From: Salinivenus lutea
Lineage (GTDB): Bacteria > Bacteroidota > Rhodothermia > Rhodothermales > Salinibacteraceae
NCBI GenBank assembly: GCA_002894685.1
Contig: NCRC01000019.1
Span: forward strand, 1 to 64,000
DNA length: 64,000 bases
Reading direction: 5' to 3'
Position numbers and translations under genes: made by a program. The notes under the pieces are model-generated. The model saw only the letters and a program-made list of their open reading frames with translations. It did not search any database and had not been told where the DNA came from. This document shows, piece by piece, positions 1 through 9,153 of the stretch; the stretch's first letter is position 1, and each line of letters starts with the position of its first letter.

Positions 1-55
1 CGCCCCCCCCGGCCAGGCCTAACCCGCTCGCTCTCCCCTCTTCTTCCGCGTTGCC

Positions 56-832
56 ATGACACTCGTCATCCCCGCCATCGACATCCGCGACGGTCGCTGT
101 GTCCGCCTCCATCAGGGCGACTACGACGAGGAAACCGTCTATTTCGAGGACCCCGTCAAGATGGCCAAGCTGTGGCGCGTGCAGAACGCCCGCACCCTTC
201 ACGTGGTCGACCTCGACGCGGCCCGCGGGGACGACGAGGACAACGGGGCCGTCATCCGCGAGCTGTGCTCGGCCCTCGACATTCCCGTGCAGCTCGGCGG
301 CGGGATCCGCTCGATGGAGAAGATCGAGGCGGCGCTGGACATGGGGGTGTACCGGGTCATCCTGGGCACCGCGGCGGTCCGGAACCCCGATCTTGTGGAA
401 CGGGCCGTGGATCGGTTTTCGGCACAACGCGTCGTCGTCAGCATCGATGCGCGCGACGGCGACGTGAAGGTGCAGGGCTGGACCGAAGGCTCGGGCGTCG
501 ATGCCGTCGCGTTTGCCCGCGAGATGGAGGGCCGGGGCGTCCGCCGCTTCGTGTACACGGACATCAGCCGCGACGGGACCATGGAGGGCCCGAACATTGA
601 CGCCTACCGAACCCTCGGCCGATCGCTGTCCGAGGCGAAGATCACGGCCTCCGGCGGCGTCGGCGACTACGAGGATCTTCTCGACATCCAAACCCTGCAG
701 CCCTACGGCATCGATTCGGTCATCGTGGGGACCGCACTGTACGAGAACCGGTTCCCCTGCCAGCAATTCTGGGCGTGGCACGACAAGGACACGGTCGACC
801 TCGACACGTTCTCGAGCGCCTCCCTCCGGTAG
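56..832 (+). CDS. hisA: HisA: ProFAR isomerase of histidine biosynthesis
   Basis: 1-(5-phosphoribosyl)-5-[(5-phosphoribosylamino)methylideneamino]imidazole-4-carboxamide isomerase, the cytosolic Amadori-type step of histidine synthesis. The 258-residue protein is a single (beta/alpha)8 barrel of normal length. The N-terminal [14 protein letters not shown] motif carries the base Asp9 and [14 protein letters not shown] carries Asp131, the expected catalytic pair. Phosphate-binding loops are seen as QLGGGIR and [13 protein letters not shown]. It is followed 57 bp later by hisF in the same direction, the usual hisA-hisF order. A reading frame ending at a TAA at 20-22 could be the tail of an upstream his gene, but only six codons are visible. 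Confidence 0.97.
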   Translation: MTLVIPAIDIRDGRCVRLHQGDYDEETVYFEDPVKMAKLWRVQNARTLHVVDLDAARGDDEDNGAVIRELCSALDIPVQLGGGIRSMEKIEAALDMGVYRVILGTAAVRNPDLVERAVDRFSAQRVVVSIDARDGDVKVQGWTEGSGVDAVAFAREMEGRGVRRFVYTDISRDGTMEGPNIDAYRTLGRSLSEAKITASGGVGDYEDLLDIQTLQPYGIDSVIVGTALYENRFPCQQFWAWHDKDTVDLDTFSSASLR

Positions 833-889
833 TCGCTCCCCGCTACTGCCTCCCGACCCGATACTCTTTTCCCCTTACGCCGACTTCCC

Positions 890-1693
890 ATGCCGCTTGC
901 CAAACGCATCATCCCCTGCCTCGACGTCGACGACGGGCGCGTGGTGAAGGGCATCAACTTCGTCGACATCCGCGACGCGGGCGACCCGGTGGAACAGGCC
1001 CGCACGTACGACGCCGCCGGTGCGGACGAACTCGTCTTCCTCGACATCACGGCGACGCATGAGGGCCGCGACATCATGCACGACGTGGTGCGCCGGACCG
1101 CCGATCAGGTCTTCATTCCCCTCACGGTGGGCGGCGGCCTCCGCTCGGTCGACGACATGCGCGCGATGCTGCACGCCGGGGCCGACAAGGTGGCCATCAA
1201 CTCGGCTGCGGTCAAGGACCCGTCCCTCATCGAACGCGGGGCCGATGCCTTTGGCGACCAGTGCATCGTGGTGGCGATCGACGCGAAGCGTGTCGGCGAC
1301 GACCCGCCCAAATGGGAAGTGTTCGTGCACGGGGGCCGAAAAGGGACCGGGCGGGACGCCGTGGCGTGGGCCGAAGAAGCCGCGGCCCGCGGCGCCGGGG
1401 AAATCCTCCTCACCTCCATGGACCGGGACGGCACCAAGTCGGGCTACGATCTCGACCTGCTCCGAGCCATCACCGAGCGAATCGACATTCCCGTCATCGC
1501 TTCCGGCGGGGCCGGCACGCTGGAGCATCTACGTGAGGGGCTGGTGGAAGGCGGCGCGAGCGCGGTGTTGGCCGCGTCGATCTTCCACTTTGGCGAGTAC
1601 ACCGTGGAGGAGGCCAAGCGGCATCTGCGCAACGCCGACCTTCCGATTCGTCCGGTGTCCTCCGACTGGCCCGACCGCTATGCCCATGTGTAA
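890..1693 (+). CDS. hisF: HisF: imidazole glycerol phosphate synthase cyclase subunit
   Basis: Cyclase subunit of the HisF-HisH synthase. It uses ammonia passed from the HisH glutaminase to form imidazole glycerol phosphate and AICAR. The 267 residues form a (beta/alpha)8 barrel homologous to His[16 protein letters not shown] supplies Asp12 and [11 protein letters not shown] supplies Asp131, the two catalytic acids. The [13 protein letters not shown] and [12 protein letters not shown] motifs form the phosphate sites. The stop codon overlaps the start of a small membrane-protein gene, which suggests translational coupling. hisH is not in the window. Confidence 0.97.
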   Translation: MPLAKRIIPCLDVDDGRVVKGINFVDIRDAGDPVEQARTYDAAGADELVFLDITATHEGRDIMHDVVRRTADQVFIPLTVGGGLRSVDDMRAMLHAGADKVAINSAAVKDPSLIERGADAFGDQCIVVAIDAKRVGDDPPKWEVFVHGGRKGTGRDAVAWAEEAAARGAGEILLTSMDRDGTKSGYDLDLLRAITERIDIPVIASGGAGTLEHLREGLVEGGASAVLAASIFHFGEYTVEEAKRHLRNADLPIRPVSSDWPDRYAHV

Positions 1694-1994
1694 CGCCTCT
1701 TTCCCCACCCCGGCCCGACTCCTCAAAGGGGGCGCGATTACGTTTGCCGTGTTGGGCACCGCCTTTATCGTGTGGGTGCTCGACAAGTGGCGCCAAGTGC
1801 CGGAGGCGCGGGCCAGCCAGTTCGGGTTCGAGGCGCCCCTGTGGCCGGCCCTCGCGGCCTTCGTTCTCCTGTCGACGGTGGCAGCCGTCGGGATTCTCTG
1901 GCGCGCCGCCCGCCGCGTCGAGGCGGGGGAGGATCTGTTTGCGCAGCGGCATCGCCGTCGCCCCGGCGGCCCCAACGACTCCCCATCGTCGTGA
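1680..1994 (+). CDS. small two-helix membrane protein overlapping hisF
   Basis: I do not recognise a family. From the ATG at 1680 (a second ATG is at 1686) it encodes 104 residues. There are two hydrophobic segments, about residues 20-37 ([15 protein letters not shown]) and 50-72 ([20 protein letters not shown]). A polar, arginine-rich tail follows, so the C-terminus is probably cytoplasmic. The start lies inside the last codons of hisF, an arrangement typical of coupled translation. Residues and composition resemble the small membrane proteins often found in Bacteroidota. No function can be inferred from the histidine-gene neighbourhood. Confidence 0.6.
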   Translation: MPMCNASFPTPARLLKGGAITFAVLGTAFIVWVLDKWRQVPEARASQFGFEAPLWPALAAFVLLSTVAAVGILWRAARRVEAGEDLFAQRHRRRPGGPNDSPSS

Positions 1995-2017
1995 GGAATT
2001 GGCGTCCGGGTCGGCCC

Positions 2018-2494
2018 TTATCCGGGCGGCGGTTCGGTCTCTGCCTCGAACAGGTCCTCTAAGAGCTGTCGGGCCCGGTCGTAGATGCCCTCGGCCTCGC
2101 TGGCGCGGGGGCCCGCCACGTTCAGGGTGCGGAGGTGGTGATCCTCTCCCCACGCCCGAATCATCGGAATGGGGACGGGATCCGTGGTGCGTACGTGCAG
2201 CACGGGCCGTCCCTGACGCCGCGCCTCGGACATCGTGATGGCCGTCCCGCCCTCCATTGCCCCGTCCGTAATGATGAGCGTCCCGTCGCTGTCGCGCACA
2301 TTCCAGGCGGTGCGCTGCTCGTAGGCCGCCGTCGGCGTTTCCGTGAGCGGATACCGCGCCGGAATGCGCCCGTCCTCGGCGCGTCGCCCCTTCGGGCACC
2401 AGCCGCCCACCGGAACGTCAAACGCCATCGCCGCATCGAGCGCCGCCCGGTCCACTCCGGTTTGACCGCCCGAGATGATCTTGAGAAGGCGCAT
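2018..2494 (-). CDS. Mo-carrier/YpsA-like SLOG-type nucleotide-binding protein
   Basis: The 158-residue protein begins at MRLLKIISGGQTGVDRAALD, the signature start of the putative molybdenum-carrier family (Rossmann-like, related to the SLOG/YpsA group). GWCPKGRRAEDGRIP and the stretch around LIITDGAMEGGTAITM also match. In this family GG and GGT loops bind a phosphate-containing ligand or, in one structure-based proposal, molybdenum cofactor; the true substrate is unsettled. I chose the ATG at 2494 because the family begins there; the frame stays open for 79 further codons of unrelated composition. It is divergent from the cyclic phosphodiesterase gene, 97 bp away. Confidence 0.8.
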   Translation of the reverse strand: MRLLKIISGGQTGVDRAALDAAMAFDVPVGGWCPKGRRAEDGRIPARYPLTETPTAAYEQRTAWNVRDSDGTLIITDGAMEGGTAITMSEARRQGRPVLHVRTTDPVPIPMIRAWGEDHHLRTLNVAGPRASEAEGIYDRARQLLEDLFEAETEPPPG

Positions 2495-2591
2495 CCGTCT
2501 GGTTGCTCCTGGCAAAAGGACCGGATCGAACCTTCCCGCGCACCCTCCGGTTTCGAGTACTCGATCGATTTCACGCATCTGCTCCCGCCCC

Positions 2592-3143
2592 ATGCGGCTG
2601 TTCACGGCCCTGGATCCCCCCTCCGACGCACGCGACAGGTGTGCGGAACTGCAAAACACCCTGTCCCTCCCCACCGCCCGCTGGACGCCCCTCAGCCAGC
2701 TCCACGTCACCGTCCGTTTTGTCGGGGACACCGAGCCCGAACAGGCCCAGCGGTACGAGGCGGCATTGTCGGAGGTGCGGTGCGCCCCGGCCCGGTGCGC
2801 TCCCTACGGCCTGGACGTGCTCCCCTCCCGGCAGACGCCGCGCGTCGTAGTCGTGGGCCTCACCCGCACCGACTCCCTCCTCGCGCTGCACGAGGCGGTG
2901 AGCACGGCGCTGGCGTCCGAGGGACTGGCCCCGGAGGAGGGGACGTACCGCCCCCACCTCACGCTCGCCCGCCTCGACGACCCGGACCCTAAGCGTGTTC
3001 ACCACGCCCTGCGGGCCAACGATGCCCCGCTCCCGGCGGCCTTCGCTGCCGACACGCTCCACCTGTACGAAAGCACACTTGCCCCAGACGGGGCCGTGCA
3101 CGAACAGCGATCCTCGTTTGCGCTGTCTGCGCCCGCCGCGTAG
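2592..3143 (+). CDS. thpR: RNA 2',3'-cyclic phosphodiesterase, 2H family
   Basis: A 183-residue 2H phosphoesterase of the LigT/ThpR type, which opens 2',3'-cyclic phosphates on RNA ends and was first seen as a 2'-5' RNA ligase. Both catalytic HxTx motifs are present, HVTVRFVG near residue 40 and HLTLARL near residue 128, spaced as in the family. The start at MRLFTALDPP is the family start; the upstream extension has no similarity. The gene stands alone between the Mo-carrier gene (divergent) and lolA. Confidence 0.9.
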   Translation: MRLFTALDPPSDARDRCAELQNTLSLPTARWTPLSQLHVTVRFVGDTEPEQAQRYEAALSEVRCAPARCAPYGLDVLPSRQTPRVVVVGLTRTDSLLALHEAVSTALASEGLAPEEGTYRPHLTLARLDDPDPKRVHHALRANDAPLPAAFAADTLHLYESTLAPDGAVHEQRSSFALSAPAA

Positions 3144-3239
3144 CGTTTTCGAGAACCTTTGCGGAAGGAATGGGACATTCCCCCTGGGTCCTCAGTATGC
3201 AGACTGATTCTTTCGATTTCTCGTAGCCCCCCGTTTTTT

Positions 3240-3872
3240 ATGACGCGCCGTCTGCTGTTCGTGGTCGTCCTGCTGGTGAGTGCCCTCCCCGCCGCAGCGC
3301 AGCCCTCGATGACGCTCGATGACGTGCGCTCCGCCTATCAAGCCCTCGACGGCCTGGAAGCCTCCTTCACTCAGGTCGTCGGATCGACGTTCGCCTCCGA
3401 CTCGAGCCGAATCGAGGGAACGGTTCTCCTCGCGGGCGACCGGTACCGGGTGGAGACGCCCGGGCAGGTGGTCGTGACCGATGGCGCAACGACGTGGATC
3501 TACTCGCCGGCCGACGAGCAGGTGGTCATCGACAGTGCGGACACGAGCGACGGCCCCATTACGCCCGAAACCTTTTTGGACGCGTCGGCCCAGCGGTATG
3601 AGGTGACGGATCAGCGATCGAGCGACGTAGACGGCACGCCCCACGTGCGGCTCTCCCTCGCGTCGACCACGTCGGCGTCCCGGTTTCAAGAGGCCCAACT
3701 GTGGGTCCGCCGGTCCGACCGGATCGTGACCCGCCTGCGGGCGACGGATCGCGAGGGGGCCACCTTCGATCTGCGGCTTCGGGACCTCCGGGTCAACCCT
3801 GCGCTCACAGACAGCACATTTTCGTTTCGCCCACCGGAGGACGTCGAAGTCGTCGACTTGCGGGGCGAATAG
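3240..3872 (+). CDS. lolA: LolA-like outer-membrane lipoprotein carrier
   Basis: A 210-residue periplasmic protein with a Sec signal peptide (about residues 1-20, ending AAAQ). It is followed by the LolA fold: an early LDGLEASFTQVVGS segment, then VLLAGDRYRVETPGQVVVTDG and TTWIYSPADEQVVI. LolA takes triacylated lipoproteins from the inner-membrane LolCDE exporter to the outer membrane. Several outer-membrane lipoproteins are encoded in this window (SusD-like, MsrA, acid phosphatase), so a carrier is expected. The ATG at 3240 was chosen because it directly precedes the signal peptide. Confidence 0.88.
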   Translation: MTRRLLFVVVLLVSALPAAAQPSMTLDDVRSAYQALDGLEASFTQVVGSTFASDSSRIEGTVLLAGDRYRVETPGQVVVTDGATTWIYSPADEQVVIDSADTSDGPITPETFLDASAQRYEVTDQRSSDVDGTPHVRLSLASTTSASRFQEAQLWVRRSDRIVTRLRATDREGATFDLRLRDLRVNPALTDSTFSFRPPEDVEVVDLRGE

Positions 3873-3923
3873 GACCCGTCCCCGTCCGTAGCTGCCGCCC
3901 GTCGAACCAATTGGAGTTCTCTC

Positions 3924-5024
3924 ATGCGCCGCCGACTGCTCCAGGCTGCCAGCTTTCTGCTCGCCGGGGGATTGCTCGCTTTGGCCCTCTACGGCGTAGA
4001 TCTTGGCCGCATCGGGGAGGCGTTCCGACAAGCCGACTACTGGTGGCTTCCGCCCCTGGTCCTGCTCGTACTGGTCGGGAATCTGTGCCGCGCCTGGCGC
4101 TGGAATGTGCTGATTGACGCCCTGCCGCCCCTCTCTCCCGCCGACGAGACGCAGGCGTCCCCCGCCGCCAAAAATACGCTGGAGGCGTCCTTCTCGTCGG
4201 TGATGATCGGGTACATGGTGAACTACGTGGCCCCTCGGATGGGGGAGGTGGCCCGAACGGCCAATATGGCGGCCCGCACCCCCTACCGGTTCAGCAGTCT
4301 CCTGGGCACCGTGGTGTCCGAGCGCATTTTCGATACGGCCGTGCTGGGCCTCGCGCTGGTGAGCACGGTCGCGCTGCTCTTCGACCGACTCTCCGTCCTC
4401 CGAACTCAATTCTTTGAACCCGCCTGGAATACGCTTGCGGGCCTCCCCCTCGGCTGGATTGTGGGCGGCAGCCTGTTGGTGGTTGCCCTCGGGGCCGGAA
4501 CCGTCTGGATGGTTCGTCGAATGGGACAGGGCAATTCCGCCCTCGGCCGCTTCTGGCGCAAGACCGTAGAGCCGGCGCTTGTCTCGTTTCGGGACGGAAT
4601 GGGAACGCTGCTGCTCTCCCGCCGGCGCGGCGCCCTCCTCCTTTCGACGGTGGGCATGTGGGGATCTTACCTCCTCATGGCCTACCTCCCGTTTCGGATG
4701 CTGGGGCTGGCCCAGCCCTACGGCATCGGAATCGCGGATGCGTGGGCCCTCATGGCGATCGGGGCGTTGGGGTTGCTCGTCCCTACGCCCGGCGGCATCG
4801 GGTCGTACCACTACATCACGGAGCAGGCCCTCGTCCACCTCTACGGCATGCCCGCGGAGGCCGCCCTCACCTACGCGGTGCTCGCCCACGGGGCCCAGTT
4901 TGTCTTTTACACGCTCGCCGGAGGGGCCGCGATGCTCTATCAGGGAACGGGGATCGAAACGTTCTTCCCGTCGCCCCCCCGGTCGTCCTCCCCCACTCCG
5001 GCCGCGAAGGACGCCTCGACGTGA
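3924..5024 (+). CDS. flippase-like (LPG-synthase TM / UPF0104) membrane protein
   Basis: A 366-residue polytopic membrane protein with about seven to eight hydrophobic helices. Family motifs include LCRAWRWNVLI near residue 52, the region VMIGYMVNYVAPRMGEVAR near residue 95, and LVPTPGGIGSYHYI near residue 288. These are hallmarks of the lysylphosphatidylglycerol-synthase transmembrane / YbhN family, in which the fused enzymes make or flip lipids. This protein lacks the C-terminal aminoacyltransferase domain, so it is most likely a lipid flippase-type protein, substrate unknown. A good GGAG ribosome site precedes the ATG. The next gene converges with an 8-bp gap. Confidence 0.8.
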   Translation: MRRRLLQAASFLLAGGLLALALYGVDLGRIGEAFRQADYWWLPPLVLLVLVGNLCRAWRWNVLIDALPPLSPADETQASPAAKNTLEASFSSVMIGYMVNYVAPRMGEVARTANMAARTPYRFSSLLGTVVSERIFDTAVLGLALVSTVALLFDRLSVLRTQFFEPAWNTLAGLPLGWIVGGSLLVVALGAGTVWMVRRMGQGNSALGRFWRKTVEPALVSFRDGMGTLLLSRRRGALLLSTVGMWGSYLLMAYLPFRMLGLAQPYGIGIADAWALMAIGALGLLVPTPGGIGSYHYITEQALVHLYGMPAEAALTYAVLAHGAQFVFYTLAGGAAMLYQGTGIETFFPSPPRSSSPTPAAKDAST

Positions 5025-5032
5025 GGGCCCGG

Positions 5033-6019
5033 CTATTCAGGGTCGGCCGACTCGCCCGACACGTCGAGGATGCGCTCTGCCTCCTCCGGGTTGAGCACGA
5101 CAAATTCAACGCGGCGGTTCAGCTCTCGTCCGGCCGAGGTCCCATTGCTGGCGATGGGACGGGCCTCTCCGTACCCCCGAACATCGAACCGGTCGGCGGA
5201 CAGGGCAAACTCGTCGACGAGATAGTCTCGCACCGCCGCTGCCCGCTCCCGCGACAGCTGCTGATTGGCCTCGTCGCTCCCGACGGCGTCGGTATGGCCG
5301 GCGATCTCGACCCGAAGGGCCGGGTATTGCTGGAGCACCTCCCCGACCGCGTTCAGGGACCGCTGGGCCCGCGGGAGGAGCGTGCTCTGTCCGGTCGCAA
5401 AGTTCACCTCGAAGGCCCGAAAGAGGCCGGTCTCCAGCAATGAGCGGCGCACCTGCACCACCTGACGCTGAACAACCGTGTCGGGCGCCGGGGCCGCGGG
5501 GCGCGTGGCCGAGTCGACGGCCGGCGGGACGGGCCGGGCCGTGTCCGGCGGAGGGACCGCGAGCGGAGCGGTCGTGTCTGGGCCTGCCCTTCCACGGTCG
5601 GAATACTGGACTACGGTTGGGGCCGAGGCCGGAGGCGGGTAAAAGGATTCCACCGGGCGCTCCGTCCGGCGTGCCTGCGCCTGCTGCGCTTGGCTCAGCG
5701 CCATTTGACGCCGCACCACCTCTCGCACGCGGCGCAGGAGCCGCTCCTCAAACGCTCGAAGGTCGCGAGGCGTCAGCCCCGGGCGCGTCGCGACCGCCGG
5801 GGGTGCCCCGGCGGCACGCCGCGACAGCGTATCGGCGCGCGGGGCCCTCGGCTCGGCCGTCACCGAGGGCGCGGGCGCCTCCCCCCGGATCTCCTGGATC
5901 CGCTCCCGCACCCGCTCCACGCTCGCGGGCGCCTGGGCCGCTCCGGACTGCGGACTGAGACTCCAGACCCCTCCCCCGAGGAGGAGCACGATCAAAAGTT
6001 GAGACGGGAGGCGGGACAT
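5033..6019 (-). CDS. OmpA-family outer-membrane/peptidoglycan-binding protein
   Basis: A 328-residue secreted protein: signal peptide (about 1-29), a long Pro/Ala/Arg-rich low-complexity linker, then an OmpA C-terminal domain (about 205-320). NFATGQSTLLPRAQRSL, IAGHTDAVGSDEANQQLSRE and ELNRRVEFVVL are visible. The Asp and Arg that grip diaminopimelate in OmpA proteins are kept. The N-terminal part is not a recognisable beta-barrel, so it is likely a periplasmic or lipid-anchored tether. The ATG at 6019 is preferred over a GTG two codons upstream. It lies just downstream of a large beta-barrel gene on the same strand, probably in one operon. Confidence 0.9.
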   Translation of the reverse strand: MSRLPSQLLIVLLLGGGVWSLSPQSGAAQAPASVERVRERIQEIRGEAPAPSVTAEPRAPRADTLSRRAAGAPPAVATRPGLTPRDLRAFEERLLRRVREVVRRQMALSQAQQAQARRTERPVESFYPPPASAPTVVQYSDRGRAGPDTTAPLAVPPPDTARPVPPAVDSATRPAAPAPDTVVQRQVVQVRRSLLETGLFRAFEVNFATGQSTLLPRAQRSLNAVGEVLQQYPALRVEIAGHTDAVGSDEANQQLSRERAAAVRDYLVDEFALSADRFDVRGYGEARPIASNGTSAGRELNRRVEFVVLNPEEAERILDVSGESADPE

Positions 6020-6054
6020 GGGCACTGCTCGGCAGGCGAGGCGCAGGGGGACGG

Positions 6055-8517
6055 CTAGAGACGAATGCGGTACCCAACGGTGAACCGGGTGGTGTCGAAG
6101 AAGTCAAGCCCCCCAACTTCCACGAAGCCCGTTTGGCCGTTTCCAAACCGATAGTCGGCCCCCAGGAAGAGGTTCGTGACGAACTCGAACGACAGCCCCC
6201 CATCGCTCTTCAGTCCGAGGCCAAGCCCGCTGTACGGCTCCAGCGGCAGGTTCGTCCACCGCGCGGTTCGGTCGCGGAGGAAGCTGTAGGCGCCGTTCGC
6301 GAGCAGCGTCACCGACGTTTCCCCGCTGCCAAATCCGACGGCGAACTCCGGCAGGAAGTGCAGCCGGGAGTCGGGCTGCTGTCGGTAGTCTCCCCGCACG
6401 CCGACCTGGAACTGGTTCGGTCCCTCTCCCACCCGCACGCCCGTGGTGGGCACGACATAGGTGAGCGGTCGGCCCAGGGCCTGCCGGTAAAACGGCGGGC
6501 GGTCCACTTCCTCTTGGGTCGGGGCCTGAGTAACGACCTGCGTAGACGGGGCGGAGGGCCGTGTGGCCGCCTCCCGTCGCGCCTGCAGTACGTCGGCCGA
6601 CTGCTCCCGGAGACGCTGACGCAGGTCCGCGAGGTCTTCCTCCATTCGCTCAATCGTCCGCTGCTGCGCCTGCCGCTCCTCTGCATCTAGCGCCTGCTCC
6701 GCCGTCGGGGCCTGCCGGTCCAGCGCGCGCTGCACGGCCCGCTGCACGATACGGTCGATGTCCGCGTCCGAGAGCGCGTCGGCCGTATCCGCCTGGAGGG
6801 CCGCAGCCACCGCGCTCTGCACGGCCCGCTGCATCGCCTCCGGGCTGGTCGGGGCCTGCGCCGCGGCCGGGGCCGGTCGGGCCGCGGCCGACGCCGTGTC
6901 GGACGGGGCCCTCGCCCCCGCGGTGCCGCTCCCGTCGCCGTATCGGAGGTACAACTCGCCATTCTCGGGGACCGGAATGGTAATGGTGCGCCCCGACACG
7001 TTGGATCTCACCGTGCGCTCAGCCGGGGCAGTGGCGGCGGGAGGCGGCGTTCGCGCGTCCCGCAGCTGCTCCAGGACCCGCTCCAGCGAATCAACTTGGG
7101 CCAGGAGCTGTGCCTGCTCGGGCGGGAGGGCCTCCTCTTCAGCCTGTTCGGCTTGAACGGCCGCCGCTTCTTCCGCCGCGACGCGCTCGCCCTCGGCCTC
7201 AGCGGGGGCCTCCGCCTCCTCGGCGGCTGGCTCCGGCATTTGGGGCGGCGGCGCCTCCGCCGGCGGGCGCGGCGACCGATCCCCTCCGCCCCCGAGCCGA
7301 AACTCAATGCCCGCGTTGTACATGAGGCTGGACTGCAGGTCCCCGGCATTGTCCATGCCGTCGGCATTCTGGTCACTCATCAGCAGAGACCGGAGCCCGC
7401 CCGACAGCTTGAGGGAGCGAGTCAGGGGCACCTCCAATCCGCCGCCCGCCGTCGAGAAGAACCGGTCGCTCGGCGCCATCGCATCGGCCGGAATGTCGTC
7501 GTCGTAGTCTCCCCGCACGTTCAAGAACCCCCCGCCGAGGGTGGCGTACGGAACAAATCCACGCCCAAATTCCGCGTTCAGCCGCAGCCGCAGCTCTCCC
7601 CCGTACATTTCCATGCCTTCGAAGCCCGACGCAAACTCATCGAGGAGATCCTCCCCGGTGGTGGCCCGCCAGTAAAACCCACGGAGGCCCACGTAGGGGC
7701 CGAGCTCAATGCCGGCATTGACGCCCGTCAGGTTCTGGTCCTTGGGAAAGTTGAGCGCATCGTCGAATTCCACCCGCCCGTAAAAGGGGTTCACGAAGAG
7801 CTGCGTGTTGCGGAAAAGCCCCCGGCCCCCAAACTGCTCCTGCAGTCGCTGGTCTACAATCGTCGGTTCATTCGGCGCCCGTCCCCCCAGGAATAGCGAC
7901 ACGGACGCGGTGAGGGAGGGACTCTGCACCAGTCGCTCTTCGCTCTCAAACCCTGAGTCCGTTTCCAGAAACGTCGTGACGGGGTCGTACCGGTAACTGA
8001 GCAGCTCGCCGCCCACCGACACGCGGTACTGATTGCGGACCCCATACGTGATGCCCGCGCCCCCGAGGGCGTAAATGGTGTGGGAGGCTTCGGCCGCCTC
8101 CGGGTCGATGCGGAGGGCCCCCGTCCCGGCCGTCAGGTACGGCTGCACCTGCCCGCTCGACAGATTGACTCGCATGCGGCCGCCGTAGCGCCGGATATCC
8201 ACCGAGCGATCCACCAGTCCCTCCAGCCCATCGACGCGGGACAGGTCGGCCGTTGCCCCCGTATTCACGAGGTACTCCCCGCTCAACTCAAACGAGCGGC
8301 CAAAGCCGAGCCCCAGGGCGCCCCCGTACAGCGGCGAGTCGTGAAAGGCGGCATTGTCCGCCGCAAACACGTTGACAACCATCGGCTCAAGCGTGTATCC
8401 CAGGTCGCGAAACTGGGCCTCCGCGTTCTGGAGAGGGCCGATCAGGAGACAGAGGGCGAAAAGGAAGCCGGCGATCCATCTCGGGATGCGGCGTGCGGAG
8501 AGTGTAGACAAGAACAT
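6055..8517 (-). CDS. large outer-membrane protein with three predicted barrel domains and a central coiled-coil
   Basis: An 820-residue exported protein with a signal peptide ending near NAEAQ (residue 35). Residues about 40-210 and 235-408 look like two successive eight-strand-type beta-barrels: alternating hydrophobic strands, Gly/Tyr-rich, ending SLFLGG and GIEFRLGG. Residues about 410-680 are Ala/Glu/Gln/Pro-rich with coiled-coil-like stretches such as QLLAQVDSLERVLEQLRD. Residues about 690-820 form a third barrel-like segment ending FTVGYRIRL. I do not recognise the whole architecture. It sits between an OmpA gene and a lipoprotein gene on the same strand, suggesting an envelope complex. 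Confidence 0.75.
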   Translation of the reverse strand: MFLSTLSARRIPRWIAGFLFALCLLIGPLQNAEAQFRDLGYTLEPMVVNVFAADNAAFHDSPLYGGALGLGFGRSFELSGEYLVNTGATADLSRVDGLEGLVDRSVDIRRYGGRMRVNLSSGQVQPYLTAGTGALRIDPEAAEASHTIYALGGAGITYGVRNQYRVSVGGELLSYRYDPVTTFLETDSGFESEERLVQSPSLTASVSLFLGGRAPNEPTIVDQRLQEQFGGRGLFRNTQLFVNPFYGRVEFDDALNFPKDQNLTGVNAGIELGPYVGLRGFYWRATTGEDLLDEFASGFEGMEMYGGELRLRLNAEFGRGFVPYATLGGGFLNVRGDYDDDIPADAMAPSDRFFSTAGGGLEVPLTRSLKLSGGLRSLLMSDQNADGMDNAGDLQSSLMYNAGIEFRLGGGGDRSPRPPAEAPPPQMPEPAAEEAEAPAEAEGERVAAEEAAAVQAEQAEEEALPPEQAQLLAQVDSLERVLEQLRDARTPPPAATAPAERTVRSNVSGRTITIPVPENGELYLRYGDGSGTAGARAPSDTASAAARPAPAAAQAPTSPEAMQRAVQSAVAAALQADTADALSDADIDRIVQRAVQRALDRQAPTAEQALDAEERQAQQRTIERMEEDLADLRQRLREQSADVLQARREAATRPSAPSTQVVTQAPTQEEVDRPPFYRQALGRPLTYVVPTTGVRVGEGPNQFQVGVRGDYRQQPDSRLHFLPEFAVGFGSGETSVTLLANGAYSFLRDRTARWTNLPLEPYSGLGLGLKSDGGLSFEFVTNLFLGADYRFGNGQTGFVEVGGLDFFDTTRFTVGYRIRL

Positions 8518-8574
8518 GAGGGGCAGGAGAAAGAAGAAAGAGGCTGTGAAAGGGAGAAGGGCCTGCGGCGGTAC

Positions 8575-9153
8575 CTACTGGCGTTCAAGTCGGAGGCGCA
8601 GGGTCCCATTCACATTTTGCGAGAGCCCCCCGTACCGCCCCGGGGCGTATTCCCGTAGGTTGACGTCATCGACCGACTGTTCGGCCACGAGGACCGATCG
8701 GTCATTCTGCAACTGAAACCGAACCACGGTCGGCAACAGAAGCTGGAAACGATCCTCCTCACTCGCCTGGCTGAAGTCCACCGTCACCCGATCCGGCCGG
8801 GTCGAAAACTGCCCCGGGATAAAGGAGCTTCCGTCACTGTTCTCGATGCGATACACGAGGTTCGCGGTCGCATTGCCCCCAAAAAACTCCATCCGGGGCG
8901 AGTTTTGGGACTGGACGAGCGTATCGGCCAGAAGATCAAAGTTGTCGACTCCCTGCACCGTAAACTCGAACCGAGTAAAGACATAGGTCCCCTCCAGATC
9001 CGACGGCGGCGGGCCCTCCCCCCCTCCATCACAAGCACTAACGATCGTGCCCCCAACGATCAGAGCGACAACAATACCGGCCCATTGAACGGTGCCTCGC
9101 AGAACGGTTGGCAGGTGGGAGCGAAGCAGTTCTACGGGGGACAAGAAAGACAT
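8575..9153 (-). CDS. hypothetical outer-membrane lipoprotein
   Basis: A 192-residue lipoprotein with a long basic n-region, a hydrophobic helix and a lipobox ending VSAC at Cys41. The mature part starts CDGGGEGPPPSDLEGTYVF and is a mainly beta domain reminiscent of lipocalin-like single-domain lipoproteins (LEGTYVFTRFEF near the start, NGTLRLRLERQ at the end). No specific family is recognised. The ATG at 9153 is chosen because it gives a proper signal sequence; the frame is open further upstream through a strong hairpin. It is probably the first gene of the lipoprotein / three-barrel / OmpA group. Confidence 0.7.
   Translation of the reverse strand: MSFLSPVELLRSHLPTVLRGTVQWAGIVVALIVGGTIVSACDGGGEGPPPSDLEGTYVFTRFEFTVQGVDNFDLLADTLVQSQNSPRMEFFGGNATANLVYRIENSDGSSFIPGQFSTRPDRVTVDFSQASEEDRFQLLLPTVVRFQLQNDRSVLVAEQSVDDVNLREYAPGRYGGLSQNVNGTLRLRLERQ

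Noticed and set aside
3192-4889. A 565-codon minus-strand frame opposite lolA and the flippase gene
   Set aside because: Shadow of two real genes with signal peptide and membrane helices on the plus strand.
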